Source: Acidovorax sp. 1608163
Lineage (GTDB): Bacteria; Pseudomonadota; Gammaproteobacteria; Burkholderiales; Burkholderiaceae_C
Assembly: GCF_003669015.1 (NCBI RefSeq)
Contig: NZ_CP033069.1
Coordinates: 3,916,501 to 3,980,500, forward strand
DNA length: 64,000 nucleotides
Direction: 5' to 3'
Shown here: in pieces, positions 30,001-39,734 of the stretch
How the letters are laid out: the number at the start of each line of letters is the position of its first letter
Position numbering within the stretch: the stretch's first letter is position 1
The notes under the pieces: generated by a model
Databases searched by the model: none
What the model saw: the letters and a program-made list of their open reading frames with translations, nothing else
What the model was told of the DNA's origin: nothing
Program-made: the position numbers and the translations under genes

Positions 30001-31182
30001 ATGGCGAACGACTTTCTTTTTACCTCGGAATCCGTCTCTGAAGGCCACCCCGACAAGGTGGCAGACCAGATCTCTGACGCGATCCTGGACGCAATCTTCG
30101 AACAAGACCCCAAGAGCCGTGTGGCCGCTGAGACGCTGACCAACACCGGCCTCGTCGTGCTGGCCGGTGAGATCACCACCAACGCCCACGTCGACTACAT
30201 CCAGGTCGCACGCGACACCATCAAGCGCATTGGCTACGACAACACCGAGTACGGCATCGACTACAAGGGCTGCGCCGTGCTGGTGGCCTACGACAAGCAA
30301 TCCAACGACATCGCCCAGGGCGTGGACCATGCGTCTGACGACCACCTGAACATTGGCGCGGGCGACCAGGGCCTGATGTTTGGCTACGCCTGCGACGAAA
30401 CGCCCGAGCTGATGCCCGCCCCCATCTACTACGCCCACCGCGTGGTCGAACGCCAGGCCCAGTTGCGCAAGGACGGCCGCCTGCCCTTCCTGCGCCCCGA
30501 CGCCAAGAGCCAGATCACGATGCGCTACGTGGACGGCAAGCCCCACAGCATCGACACCGTGGTGCTCTCCACCCAGCACAGCCCCGACCAGTCGGAGACC
30601 GCCACCAAGATGAAGGCCAGCTTCTACGAGGCCTGCATCGAAGAAATCATCAAACCCGTTCTGCCCAAAGAGTGGCTGCAGGACACCAAGTACCTGATCA
30701 ACCCCACCGGCCGCTTCGTCATCGGCGGCCCGCAAGGCGACTGTGGCCTGACTGGCCGCAAGATCATCGTGGACACCTACGGCGGTGCCTGCCCCCACGG
30801 CGGCGGTGCGTTCAGCGGCAAGGATCCCAGCAAGGTGGACCGCTCGGCCGCCTACGCTGCCCGCTACGTGGCCAAGAACATCGTGGCCGCAGGCCTGGCG
30901 CGCCAGTGCCAGATCCAGGTGGCGTACGCCATTGGCGTGGCACGCCCGATGAACATCACCGTGTACACCGAAGGCACTGGCGTGATCCCTGACCACGAGA
31001 TCGCCAAGCTGGTGGAGGCCCACTTTGACCTGCGCCCCAAGGGCATCATCCAGATGCTGGACCTGCTGCGCCCCATCTACAGCAAGACCGCCGCCTACGG
31101 CCACTTCGGCCGCGAAGAACCCGAGTTCACTTGGGAGAAGACCGATAAAGCTGCTGCGCTGCGCGCAGCAGCCGGGCTGTAA
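30001..31182 (+). CDS. metK: MetK, S-adenosylmethionine synthase
   Basis: 393 residues, full length. Family signatures are [22 protein letters not shown] and [16 protein letters not shown]. It makes SAM from ATP and methionine in the cytoplasm. It is a single-gene unit with its own leader and a downstream terminator hairpin. Confidence 0.97.
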   Translation: MANDFLFTSESVSEGHPDKVADQISDAILDAIFEQDPKSRVAAETLTNTGLVVLAGEITTNAHVDYIQVARDTIKRIGYDNTEYGIDYKGCAVLVAYDKQSNDIAQGVDHASDDHLNIGAGDQGLMFGYACDETPELMPAPIYYAHRVVERQAQLRKDGRLPFLRPDAKSQITMRYVDGKPHSIDTVVLSTQHSPDQSETATKMKASFYEACIEEIIKPVLPKEWLQDTKYLINPTGRFVIGGPQGDCGLTGRKIIVDTYGGACPHGGGAFSGKDPSKVDRSAAYAARYVAKNIVAAGLARQCQIQVAYAIGVARPMNITVYTEGTGVIPDHEIAKLVEAHFDLRPKGIIQMLDLLRPIYSKTAAYGHFGREEPEFTWEKTDKAAALRAAAGL

Positions 31183-31293
31183 GCCCGCCGCGCTGACAGC
31201 GCGGTATCGGTCTTCGGGCGAAGTTCATATCGCGTCGGCGATGTGAACGCAGACCAAGGTACGGACAAGGCGGCAAACATCGCCTCTTCCTTC

Positions 31294-31314
31294 AGGGCCC
31301 TTCGGGCCCTTTTT
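31294..31314 (+). terminator. Intrinsic terminator downstream of metK
   Basis: AGGGCCC, TTC, GGGCCC then five T: a short GC stem with a T tract, about 110 bases after the metK stop. A second imperfect hairpin (TTCATATCGC with GCGATGTGAA) lies at 31224-31247. The rest of the 315-base gap up to the DUF1328 gene shows no gene. Confidence 0.8.
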
Positions 31315-31497
31315 CATGCCCGACTCCAATGGCAGGGCCATCGCCCCACAGGCACCTTGCGCGTGCGCCCCTCTTGCGTGCACCTCCTACACACCGCAGC
31401 TCGGCAGGCCTACAGCGCCGCTGCCAGCCCGCACCTATCGTGGAGGCTCTTGGCAACCCGCAGGTTGCCCTCTACACCACCCACGGAGGACGTTCCC

Positions 31498-31683
31498 ATG
31501 CTCAAGTACGCGATCATCTTTGCCCTGATTTCCCTGGTGGCCGGGGCGCTGGGTTTTACGGGCGTAGCGGCCGGGGCCGCTGGCATTGCAAAAATCCTGT
31601 TTGTGCTGTTCCTGGTGCTCGCGGTGGTGTTTGTGGTGCTCGCCATCAAGGGCGCCAGTGCTGTGCGCAGTGCGCTGAAGTGA
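31498..31683 (+). CDS. DUF1328 small membrane protein
   Basis: 61 residues from ATG 31498, preceded by GGAGG. Two membrane segments cover nearly the whole chain ([20 protein letters not shown], then [16 protein letters not shown]). This is the DUF1328/YtjA type, a stress-associated inner-membrane protein of unknown function. It lies ten bases before a hemerythrin gene, so the two are probably cotranscribed. Confidence 0.85.
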   Translation: MLKYAIIFALISLVAGALGFTGVAAGAAGIAKILFVLFLVLAVVFVVLAIKGASAVRSALK

Positions 31684-31692
31684 GGGCGCGCG

Positions 31693-32154
31693 ATGACCAT
31701 TTTTGAAGCCTTGCGCCAAAGCCATGAACTGCAACGCACGTTGGCAGCCAAGATGCTGCAAACCAGCGGCGACACCCCCGACCGCCACAGCCTCTTTGCC
31801 ACGCTGAAAGACGAATTGGCCGTGCACGCGCTGGCCGAAGAGCGGCACTTCTACATTCCGCTCATGCAACTCGATCCGGGCGTGGACCTCTCGCGCCACG
31901 CGATTGCCGAGCACCACGCGATCGACGAACTGGTCGAGGCGCTGCAAGCCACCGATGCCTCCAGCCCCGGCTGGCTGCCCCTGGCGCGCAAGCTGGCAGA
32001 CAAGGTGACACACCACCTGCACGAAGAGGAGCAGCGCTTCTTTCAGATGGCCGGCAAGCTGCTGACCGACGCGCAAAAATCCACGCTGGCCGGGGGCTAC
32101 GTCAGCGAGTACGCGGCGGCCAAGGCGAGCCTGGCCTCTTCGGCCGCGGCGTGA
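31693..32154 (+). CDS. Hemerythrin HHE domain protein
   Basis: 153 residues of helical bundle. Iron-binding pattern residues are HELQR, HALAEERHF, HHAIDELVE and HHLHEEEQRFF. Such proteins bind a di-iron centre and have been linked to oxygen or oxidative stress handling. It ends with an alanine-rich tail. Its partner upstream is a stress-type membrane protein. Confidence 0.88.
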   Translation: MTIFEALRQSHELQRTLAAKMLQTSGDTPDRHSLFATLKDELAVHALAEERHFYIPLMQLDPGVDLSRHAIAEHHAIDELVEALQATDASSPGWLPLARKLADKVTHHLHEEEQRFFQMAGKLLTDAQKSTLAGGYVSEYAAAKASLASSAAA

Positions 32155-32175
32155 CCGCCCCAGCCGCTGCGCTCA

Positions 32176-33425
32176 TCACGCGGCCGCGCCAGGCTCCTTC
32201 GCCTGCACCACGCAGTTACGGCCCTGCGACTTGGCCACGTACAGGGCCTCGTCTGCGCGCTTGATGAGGGCATGGCTGTCTTCCTTGTGGTCCCAGGTGG
32301 CCACGCCAAAGCTGGCGCTCACATGGCCCACCGCGTCAAACGGCGTGCCTGCAATGCGCGCACGCACCGCCTCGGCGATGGCCATGGCGGCGTCCAGCGG
32401 GGTTTCCTTGAGCAAGATGATGAACTCCTCCCCCCGAAGCGGGCCGCGCAGTCGGACGAGCGCAGCAGCTCGCGCACGCGCAGCGCCGTGCTCTTGAGCA
32501 CCACGTCGCCCGAGTCATGCCCGAAGGTGTCGTTGATACGTTTGAAGAAGTCGATGTCGAACATCACCACCGACAGGCTGCTGTTCTTGACGCGGATGGC
32601 CGACATCTCGGTCTCCAGCCGCTCAAAGAAGCGGCGGCGGTTGACCAAGTCGGTCAGGAAGTCCTTCGTGGCCAGGTCTTCGAGCTTGAGGTTCAGCCGC
32701 GCCATGGGCTCGATCACCAGCGACGACAGCGACAGGTTGAGCCCCACGAACAACAGCACAAAGCTGCCCACCAGCGCGCCCATCACGGTGTAGAACGTTT
32801 GCCGCGCCTTCTCCAGCGGGTAGAACATGGGCACCTTCACCACCTGCACGCCCACCGTCTCGTTCATGGCCCAGCCAAAGCCGTTCTTCTCGCCGTAGAT
32901 CTTGAGCATGGTGGGCGGTGCCACGGCCGGGCTGCTATGGCAGGCCATGCACTGCGGCTGCTTGATGGTGATGGGGCGGGCCACGTACAGCGCGCGGTGC
33001 ATGCCCTCGCCCACCTCGCCGCTGACTTCCTGCTTCAGGTCCACCTTGCCATCGCGAAAGTCCTGGATCACGCGCTCCTCCCACTCATTGGCGCGGTCGC
33101 GCGCGTTGGTGGGGTTGAGCACGGCCTCTTTGTACTCGTAGCCCGGGAAACGGTTTTGCAGGCGCTTGAGGGTTTCGGTGGCCGCATAGGCGGGCACCGT
33201 CTGGGGCAGGAATTTCTCTTCCAGCTTCTCGTCCAAGTGCGGCTTGACCAGCTCGGTCGTGTAGTCGCGGATCGCCATGGCCGAATGCATCATCAGCTGC
33301 GAGTTGTGGCGCACCTCATCAATGGCGGCCTTTTGCAAAAAGCCATGCACATAAAAGCCCGCGCCCGCCGCCGCCAGCAGCAGCACCACCGCCAGCACCA
33401 GATTGAATTTGAGTCGTATCGACAT
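32176..33425 (-). pseudogene. Haem-c sensor (DUF3365) diguanylate cyclase, frameshifted as read
   Basis: From ATG 33425. An N-terminal membrane segment precedes a periplasmic DUF3365/Tll0287-like domain with a haem c site (CMACHSS, about residues 163-169). A second membrane segment (about 216-240) and a GGDEF domain follow. As read, the frame breaks at the active site. One C is missing from the run at 32430-32435. Restoring it gives RFGGEEFIILL and continues to the stop at 32176, total about 416 residues, with RxxD-like and SFGVA elements intact. It would make cyclic di-GMP in response to haem redox state or a gas ligand in the periplasm (inference). I treat the break as a likely sequence error. 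Confidence 0.82.
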
Positions 33426-33616
33426 CCACACTCCCGCGTCTCGGCACCGGAGCCGACACATGCATCATGAGAAAAATAGTGCGCGCCGCTCAGCAGCAGC
33501 CCCGCGCGTTGGGTGCAGTGACCTTACCCGCCCTGTGTGACAGGCCACCGTGGCTGCGGTTGTGCCAGATTCGGCACCACCCGTCCAACAAATTTCTGCC
33601 AAACCGCCGCAATGGC

Positions 33617-34288
33617 CTACAAACCACGGCTGCTGGTTGACAAGCTGCCCCGAAACCCCGGCTTGATGCAGTACAGCTGCGCAGGCCGGTGCGCCGCCCC
33701 AGTCTGCAGCGCCCCCGGCACGGGCTCCAGCATGGCCAGCTCGTCCATCTTGCGGCGAAAGCTCACCTTGTTGACGGGCTCGCCCAGCACCGCCTCGTAC
33801 ACGGCCTGCAGCTGCGGCAGCGTGAACGGCTCGGCACACAGGTGCACGGGCATGGACGAATACTGGCTTTTGCTGCGCACGCGGGCCACGGCAGCATCGA
33901 CCATGGCACGGTGGTCAAACGGCAGCGCGGGCAGCCCGGCCACTGGCACCAATGTGAACGGCGTGCCCGCCAGCACCTCGGGCGGCACCAGGGCGCAATA
34001 CGCCACGGCCAGCGACCAGCCCCGAGGGTCGCGCACCGGGCCAGAGAAGGTAGCCAGTTGCTCCAGGTACGGGCTCTGCAGCCCCGCCTTGTCGCGCAGC
34101 ACACGGGCCGCGCTGGCCTGGGCATCGGCATCCTCTTGCGCATGGATGTAGCCCCCCGGCAGCGCCAGGGCCCCGGCAAACGGCGCACGCTCGCGGCGCA
34201 ACAGGGCCACTTGCAACGCGCCTTGCTGCAGGGTCAGCAGCACCACATCGACGGTACAGATCACAGCGGGCATGGTGGGTTCGGTCAT
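33617..34288 (-). CDS. nrtR: NrtR-like Nudix-fold transcriptional repressor of NAD genes
   Basis: 223 residues. The N-terminal Nudix fold has a degraded Nudix box: the segment after GGYIHAQEDADAQ reads AARVLRDKAG where an active enzyme has REUXEEXG. Catalysis is therefore unlikely. The C-terminal half has a winged-helix (FTLPQLQAVYEAVLGEPVNK, VSFRRKMDE), which is the NrtR layout. NrtR senses ADP-ribose and represses NAD salvage genes. It is divergent from the pncA-pncB-nadE-nadM cluster, with a candidate operator between. Confidence 0.85.
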   Translation of the reverse strand: MTEPTMPAVICTVDVVLLTLQQGALQVALLRRERAPFAGALALPGGYIHAQEDADAQASAARVLRDKAGLQSPYLEQLATFSGPVRDPRGWSLAVAYCALVPPEVLAGTPFTLVPVAGLPALPFDHRAMVDAAVARVRSKSQYSSMPVHLCAEPFTLPQLQAVYEAVLGEPVNKVSFRRKMDELAMLEPVPGALQTGAAHRPAQLYCIKPGFRGSLSTSSRGL

Positions 34289-34394
34289 GCGCCGAGTTTG
34301 TCACAAGCATGAACAAACCAAGACCGGCCTCAGGCACGGCTCCTTCGAGAGCGAATTCCTCGCACTTTCCATGAAACAAGTCTTTTCAACTTAC

Positions 34395-34415
34395 TTAGTT
34401 TATTTTTTGTACTAA
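34395..34415. promoter_or_regulatory. Candidate NrtR operator
   Basis: TTAGT and ACTAA arms separated by eleven A/T-rich bases, inside the divergent nrtR-pncA promoter region. The TTAGT/ACTAA symmetry resembles NrtR boxes, but I am matching from memory. Confidence 0.5.
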
Positions 34416-34452
34416 CAAGATTACACTGCACCCACACACCAAGGAGAAGACC

Positions 34453-35310
34453 ATGGCCCGCAACATCCAGCTGCTGGTGATCGACCCGCAAAACGACTTT
34501 TGCGACCTGCCTGCCGCATGGCAGCCCGTGGATGCCCTCACCGGCCAGCGCACCGCGCCCGCCCTGCCCGTGCCGGGCGCCCATGCAGATATGCAGCGCC
34601 TGGCCCAGTTCATCCGCCAGCAAGGCGGCCACTTTGACGACATCACCGTCACGCTCGACTCGCACCAGCGTTTTGACATCGCCCACCCCGGCTTTTGGCA
34701 GACCGGCGCGGGGGCCGATGTGGCGCCCTTCACCCCCATCACCGCCGCCCAGGTGCGTGCGGCTGAGTTCACACCGCGCAACCCCGCCGCCCTGCCCCGC
34801 ACCTTGCAGTACCTGGACGCACTCGAAGCCCAAGGCCGCTACACGCTGATGGTGTGGCCCGTGCACTGCGAGGTGGGCAGCTGGGGCCACGGCGTGCATG
34901 CCGACGTGCTGGCCGCCTGCGGCGCATGGCAACTGCAGCGCCAGCGCGCCGTGCGCAACGTGTTCAAGGGCACCAACCCCTGGACCGAGCACTACAGCGC
35001 CATCGAGGCCGAGGTGCCCGATGCTGCGGACGAGAGCACCGCCCTCAACACCGCCCTGCTACGCCAGCTGGGCCAGGCCGATGTGCTGCTGATTGCGGGC
35101 GAGGCCAGCAGCCACTGTGTGCGATCGACCACCGAACACATCGTGCAGCACCTGCCGCGCCTGTTGCCGGGTTGGCAGGCCAGCCGCATCGTGCTGCTGA
35201 CCGATGGCATGGGCCCCGTGGGCGGGTTCGAGGCGCAGCACCAGGCGTTTCTGGAGGGCATGCGCGCTGCGGGCGCACAGCTTGCAAATATGAATGAAAT
35301 CAGCCTCTAG
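34453..35310 (+). CDS. pncA: Nicotinamidase-like cysteine hydrolase
   Basis: 285 residues with a strong ribosome site (AAGGAGAAG). Isochorismatase-like fold: catalytic Asp in VIDPQNDFCD, metal-site DSHQRFDIAHP, and nucleophile Cys in GEASSHCVRST. It is longer than the E. coli enzyme (about 210 residues), with extra sequence in the middle. Position as first gene of the NAD cluster supports nicotinamide to nicotinate conversion. Confidence 0.85.
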   Translation: MARNIQLLVIDPQNDFCDLPAAWQPVDALTGQRTAPALPVPGAHADMQRLAQFIRQQGGHFDDITVTLDSHQRFDIAHPGFWQTGAGADVAPFTPITAAQVRAAEFTPRNPAALPRTLQYLDALEAQGRYTLMVWPVHCEVGSWGHGVHADVLAACGAWQLQRQRAVRNVFKGTNPWTEHYSAIEAEVPDAADESTALNTALLRQLGQADVLLIAGEASSHCVRSTTEHIVQHLPRLLPGWQASRIVLLTDGMGPVGGFEAQHQAFLEGMRAAGAQLANMNEISL

Positions 35311-35345
35311 CGCTTATCCATAAAGCGCAAGCAGCTATTAATAAG
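35287..35345. repeat. Short intergenic repeat, family A copy 5
   Basis: CAGCCTCTAGCGCTTATCCA followed by TAAAGCGCAAGCAGCTATTA. It overlaps the last codons of pncA and reaches the pncB start region. The stem is GCGCTTAT against ATAAAGCGC. Confidence 0.7.
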
Positions 35346-35356
35346 TGAGCATTACC

Positions 35357-36547
35357 ATGCAACCCGTCATCACCAGCCTGCTCGACACCGACCTCTACAA
35401 GTTCACCATGTGGCAGGCGCTGCTGCACCGCCACCCGCAAACGCAAAGCGAGTACCGCTTTGTGTGCCGCAACACGCCCGCCTACCCGCTGGCCGAACTG
35501 CTGCCCGAGGTGAACGCCGCGCTGGACCACCTGTGCACGCTGCGCTTCACGCCCGATGAGCTGGCCTACGTGGCCGGGCTGCGCTACATCCAAAGCGACT
35601 TTGTGGACTTTCTGCGCATCTTCCAGTTCCAGCGCAGCTTCATCAGCGCCTGGGCCGAAGGCGAGCAACTGCACATCGTGGCGCGTGGCCCGCAGGTGCA
35701 TGTGATGGGGTTTGAGATTTTTGTGCTGGCCATAGTCAACGAGCTGTACTTCCGCCGTTTCGATGCCACTGCAGCCCTCGCCAGCGGCCGCAAGCGCCTG
35801 GCCGCCAAGGTGCAGCAGTTGCAGGCCCTGGCGCAAAAAGCCACGCTGCGCCACCCGTTCGAGCTGTTCGACTTTGGCCTGCGCCGCCGCTACAGCGGGG
35901 CCTGGCAGCGCGAGGTGGTGCAGACCTTTGCCACCCAAACACCGCAGTGGTTCAAGGGCACCAGCAACGTGCTGCTGGCGCGCGATCTGGGCCTGGTGCC
36001 CATCGGCACCATGGCGCACGAATACCTGCAAAGCTACCAGGCCCTGGGCGTGCGGCTGCGCGACTTTCAAAAGGCCGCGCTCGAAGACTGGGTGCAGGAG
36101 TACCGCGGCGACCTCGGCATTGCGCTGACCGACACCGTGGGCATGGACGCCTTTCTGGCCGACTTTGACCTGTACTTCGCCAAGCTGTTTGATGGCCTGC
36201 GCCACGACTCGGGCGACCCGGTGGCCTGGGGCGAGAAGGCCCTCGCGCACTACGCCCGCCTGCGCATCGACGCCCACACCAAGCGGCTGGTGTTCTCCGA
36301 TGGCCTCGACCTGGAACGCGCCCTGATGCTGTACCGCCACTTTGGCGACCGCACGCAGCTCGGGTTTGGCATTGGCACGAACCTCACCAACGACATGGGC
36401 GCGGACCACAAGCCACTGAACATCGTGATGAAACTCGTGCGCGCCAACGGGCAACCCGTGGCCAAGCTGTCGGACACGCCCGGCAAGACGCTGTGCGACG
36501 ATGAAACGTACCTGGCCTATCTGCGCCAAGTCTTCCATGTTGCATAA
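35357..36547 (+). CDS. pncB: Nicotinate phosphoribosyltransferase
   Basis: 396 residues from ATG 35357; a GTG at 35345 is also in frame. The opening [13 protein letters not shown] and the phosphorylated-His loop [11 protein letters not shown] are diagnostic. It makes nicotinate mononucleotide from nicotinate and PRPP. It lies downstream of pncA, upstream of nadE. Confidence 0.95.
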   Translation: MQPVITSLLDTDLYKFTMWQALLHRHPQTQSEYRFVCRNTPAYPLAELLPEVNAALDHLCTLRFTPDELAYVAGLRYIQSDFVDFLRIFQFQRSFISAWAEGEQLHIVARGPQVHVMGFEIFVLAIVNELYFRRFDATAALASGRKRLAAKVQQLQALAQKATLRHPFELFDFGLRRRYSGAWQREVVQTFATQTPQWFKGTSNVLLARDLGLVPIGTMAHEYLQSYQALGVRLRDFQKAALEDWVQEYRGDLGIALTDTVGMDAFLADFDLYFAKLFDGLRHDSGDPVAWGEKALAHYARLRIDAHTKRLVFSDGLDLERALMLYRHFGDRTQLGFGIGTNLTNDMGADHKPLNIVMKLVRANGQPVAKLSDTPGKTLCDDETYLAYLRQVFHVA

Positions 36548-36549
36548 GA

Positions 36550-36675
36550 AGCCCCCCTGAGCCGCTTCGCGCCTTCCCCCCAGGGGGACGACGCCCTCGC
36601 TGCGGGGCGGCACGGCCGGCATAGGCCCTTGCTCGGCGTCCCTGGCATGGGCTGCGCCAGGGGCGGCGGCTACCG
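36550..36675. repeat. Intergenic repeat, family C copy 1
   Basis: This almost fills the pncB-nadE gap. It contains CCCCCTGAGCCGCTTCGCGC, CTTCCCCCCAGGGGGACGAC, then a GC-rich tail with GGCATAGGCCC and GGCGTCCCTGGC. A related block in reverse orientation lies at 39631-39731. Confidence 0.55.
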
Positions 36676-36693
36676 ACGAACTCGAACCTTAGG

Positions 36694-38406
36694 ATGAATG
36701 ACACCATGCTCCGCATCACCCTCGCCCAGCTCAACGTCACCGTGGGTGACATCGAAGGCAACGTGGCCCGCATGGTGGCCGCCGCGCAGCAAGCGACCCG
36801 CGAGCAGGCCGACCTCGTCGTGTTCAGCGAGCTGTCGCTGTGCGGCTACTACCCCGGCGACCTGCTGGAGGAAAGCGGCTTTCAGCAACGCATCGCGGCT
36901 GGCCTGGCCGCGCTGCAGCAGGCCTCTGCCACCCTGCCGCAATTGCACTGGGTGGTGGGTGCGCCCACGCCCGCGCAAGGCCCCGGCAAAAAGCTGCACA
37001 ACAGCCTGCTGGTGCTGCAAGGCGGCGCCGTTCGCCTGCAATACGCCAAGCAGCTGCTGCCCACCTACAACATCTTTGACGAACGCCGCCACTTTGAGCC
37101 TGGCCCGGACGTGGCCAAGGTGCTGCGCATCGGCAGCGCCCAGGTAGGCCTGCTGATCTGCGAAGACGGCTGGAACGACCACGGCGCCGACTACGCCACC
37201 AACCCCTTCGAGCGCCTGCGCGACGCCGCGCCCGACCTGGTGGTGAGCATCAACGCCAGCCCCAGCCACATCGGCAAACGCGAACAGCGCCACCAGATTT
37301 TTGGCGACGCAGCACGCCGCCACGGCCTGCCCATCCTGTACGTGAACCAGGTCGGCGGGCACGACCAGCTGGTGTACGACGGCGCTTCGTTTGCCGCCGA
37401 GCCCGATGCGGGCGTAGTGTTTGAGGCCGCGCGCTTTGTGGAGGATGTGCGCACCCTGCAGTTTGACAACGGCCACTTCCGCACCGCCGAAGGCGCAACC
37501 CCCGCACACGTGCCCGCCAAGGGTCTGCCCACCATGGACTTCTACCGCCAGCAGATCGTGCTGGGTCTGCGCGACTACGCCCAGCGCTGCGGCTTCCAGC
37601 AAGTGGTGGTGGGCAGCTCGGGCGGCATCGACAGCGCGCTCACGCTGGCGCTTGCTGTGGAGGCACTGGGTGCGGACAACGTGGTGGGCATCACCATGCC
37701 CTCGCGCTACTCCAGCAGCGGCTCGGTCGATGATTCCGTGGCGCTGTGCCAGAACCTAGGCGTGCGACTCTTCACGCACCCGATCGCCGAGCTGGTGGCG
37801 GGCTACGCCCAGCAGTTTGAGGCCAGCTTTGGCCAGCCACTGGCAGGCCTGCCGCTTGAAAACCTGCAGGCCCGCATTCGCGGCACGGTGCTGATGGAAT
37901 ACTCCAACGCCTTTGGCCACCTGCTGCTCACTACGGGCAACAAGAGCGAAATCTCGGTGGGCTACTGCACGCTGTATGGCGACACCAACGGCGGCCTGGG
38001 CCTGATTGGCGACCTCTACAAGACCGAAGTGTTTGCCCTCTCGCGCCACGTCAACGAACACGCGGGGCGCGCGCTGATACCGCAGGCCATCATCGACAAA
38101 GAACCCTCTGCCGAACTGGCCCCCGGCCAGCGCGATGTGGACAGCCTGCCGCCCTACCCGGTGCTGGACGAAGTGCTCAAGCTGCTCATCGAAGGCGACC
38201 GCCTGTCTGCCGCCGAGCACACGGCGGCCCAGAATTTTGTGGCCCAGCTGCAAACCGACGACGCAGGCCGCGCCCTGGTGCAGCGCGTGCGCATGATGGT
38301 GGCGCGCAACGAATACAAGCGCCGCCAGGCCCCGCCCATCGTACGTGTGCGGGCCCGGGCCTTTGGCAGCGGGCGGCAGATGCCGATTGCTGCCAGGTAT
38401 GTTTGA
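36694..38406 (+). CDS. nadE: Glutamine-dependent NAD synthetase
   Basis: 570 residues; ATG 36706 is an alternative start. The N-terminal nitrilase-like glutaminase has Glu in FSELSLCGYYP, Lys in YAKQLLPTYN and Cys in LLICEDGWND. The C-terminal synthetase has the SSGGIDSALTLALA ATP loop. It amidates nicotinate adenine dinucleotide to NAD. It ends properly with QMPIAARY. Confidence 0.95.
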   Translation: MNDTMLRITLAQLNVTVGDIEGNVARMVAAAQQATREQADLVVFSELSLCGYYPGDLLEESGFQQRIAAGLAALQQASATLPQLHWVVGAPTPAQGPGKKLHNSLLVLQGGAVRLQYAKQLLPTYNIFDERRHFEPGPDVAKVLRIGSAQVGLLICEDGWNDHGADYATNPFERLRDAAPDLVVSINASPSHIGKREQRHQIFGDAARRHGLPILYVNQVGGHDQLVYDGASFAAEPDAGVVFEAARFVEDVRTLQFDNGHFRTAEGATPAHVPAKGLPTMDFYRQQIVLGLRDYAQRCGFQQVVVGSSGGIDSALTLALAVEALGADNVVGITMPSRYSSSGSVDDSVALCQNLGVRLFTHPIAELVAGYAQQFEASFGQPLAGLPLENLQARIRGTVLMEYSNAFGHLLLTTGNKSEISVGYCTLYGDTNGGLGLIGDLYKTEVFALSRHVNEHAGRALIPQAIIDKEPSAELAPGQRDVDSLPPYPVLDEVLKLLIEGDRLSAAEHTAAQNFVAQLQTDDAGRALVQRVRMMVARNEYKRRQAPPIVRVRARAFGSGRQMPIAARYV

Positions 38407-38449
38407 CGGAGTCCTCCACCATGCATGCCATACCCCGCCGCTTAAAATC

Positions 38450-38512
38450 ACTACAAAAACAATAGCTGCTTGCGCTGATCTATCAAGCGCAAGAGCGCAA
38501 TTTCTATCAAAA
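38450..38512. repeat. Short intergenic repeat, family A copy 6
   Basis: AATAGCTGCTTGCGCTGATC followed by TATCAAGCGCAAGAGCGC, in reverse orientation relative to the copy at 35.3 kb, between nadE and nadM. Confidence 0.6.
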
Positions 38513-38525
38513 GCACTGGAGACCC

Positions 38526-39599
38526 ATGCACGACACCGCCCTCCTCATCGGCCGCTTTGAACCCGTGCACAGCGGCCACCTGGCTCTGCTGCAAGAGGCC
38601 CTGCGGCAGGCGCCCCAGGTCATAGTGGTGGTGGGATCGGCCTGGCAGGCCCGCTCGCCCAAGAACCCCTTCACCTGGCAAGAACGCCAGGCCATGCTGC
38701 TGCAAGCCCTGCCCGAAGCCGACCGCGCCCGCGTGCAAGTGCTGCCGGTGCGCGACTACTACAACGAAGCCGTGTGGGTGCAGGCCGTGCGCGCTGGCGT
38801 GGCCGAGCGCACACAGCCCGGTGCACGCATCGCGCTGGTGGGCCACTTCAAAGACGCGACCAGCAGCTACCTGCGCGCCTTTCCGGGCTGGTCCCTCATC
38901 GACCTGCCGCGCCAGGGCAGCATGGACGCCACCACCATCCGAGACGCCTACTTTGGCGCCACCGCAGACACCGTGGGCGAAGCACTGGCGCCACTGGCGG
39001 CAGACATCCCAGCCAGCACACGGGCGCAGTTGCAGGCCCTGGCCCAGACCCCGCACTACACGGCGCTGCAGCAAGAGTGGCGCATGCTGCGCGGCTACCG
39101 CGAAGCCTGGGCCAAGGCGCCCTACCCGCCCGTGTTCGTCACCGTGGACGCCGTGCTGCGTTGCCAAAACCATGTGCTACTGATCCGCCGTGCCCACGCC
39201 CCCGGCAAGGGCCAGCTGGCGGTGCCCGGCGGCTTCATCGAGCAGCGCGAAACCGTGTGGCAGTCGTGCCTGCGCGAGCTGGTGGAGGAAACCCACTGCC
39301 ACCTGCCCGAGGCCACCATGCAGGCCGCCTTGCAATCGGTGGCCGTGTTCGACCACCCTGACCGCAGCCAGCGCGGGCGCACGCTGACGCACGCGCACTA
39401 CTTTGACCTGGGGGATGCGCCGTTTCCGGTGGTGCAGGCCGACGACGATGCGGCGCTGGTGCAGTGGACGCGCATCGACCAGCTGGCGGGCCTGGAAGAA
39501 GAGTTCTTTGAAGACCACTTCCACATGCTGGACCACTTTTTGGGACTGACAGGCTCATTGATGTCCAGCGAACAGCTCAGCAGTACGAAACGGGCTTAG
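38526..39599 (+). CDS. nadM: Bifunctional NMN adenylyltransferase / Nudix hydrolase
   Basis: 357 residues. The N-terminal nucleotidyltransferase has the GRFEPVHSGH motif and a late STTI-like turn (DATTIRDAYF). The C-terminal Nudix domain has an intact box (GGFIEQRETVWQSCLRELVEE). It joins NMN or NaMN to AMP; the Nudix part hydrolyses ADP-ribose or similar compounds in known relatives. Good ribosome site (GGAG). It is the last gene of the NAD cluster. Confidence 0.92.
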   Translation: MHDTALLIGRFEPVHSGHLALLQEALRQAPQVIVVVGSAWQARSPKNPFTWQERQAMLLQALPEADRARVQVLPVRDYYNEAVWVQAVRAGVAERTQPGARIALVGHFKDATSSYLRAFPGWSLIDLPRQGSMDATTIRDAYFGATADTVGEALAPLAADIPASTRAQLQALAQTPHYTALQQEWRMLRGYREAWAKAPYPPVFVTVDAVLRCQNHVLLIRRAHAPGKGQLAVPGGFIEQRETVWQSCLRELVEETHCHLPEATMQAALQSVAVFDHPDRSQRGRTLTHAHYFDLGDAPFPVVQADDDAALVQWTRIDQLAGLEEEFFEDHFHMLDHFLGLTGSLMSSEQLSSTKRA

Positions 39600-39630
39600 C
39601 GGCTAAAGCGGACGCGGCCCCAGACCGGAG

Positions 39631-39731
39631 CCCCCCGTGCAAGGGCCGCCCCGCCACACCGGGGGCGTCCCCCTCCGCATTGCGCAGCAATGCCAGAGAG
39701 GGGGAAGGCGCGAAGCGACTCAGGGGGTGCT
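39631..39731. repeat. Intergenic repeat, family C copy 2 (reverse)
   Basis: GGGGGAAGGCGCGAAGCGAC followed by TCAGGGGGT closes the block. Reverse-complemented, this matches the CCCCCTGAG-CGCTTCGCGCCTTCCCCC core of the copy at 36.55 kb. It separates the convergent nadM and chemoreceptor genes. Confidence 0.55.
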
Positions 39732-39734
39732 CAC

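Noticed and set aside
35300..36622. A 440-codon open frame on the - strand over pncB
   Set aside because: Shadow of pncB, which has clear catalytic motifs on the other strand.
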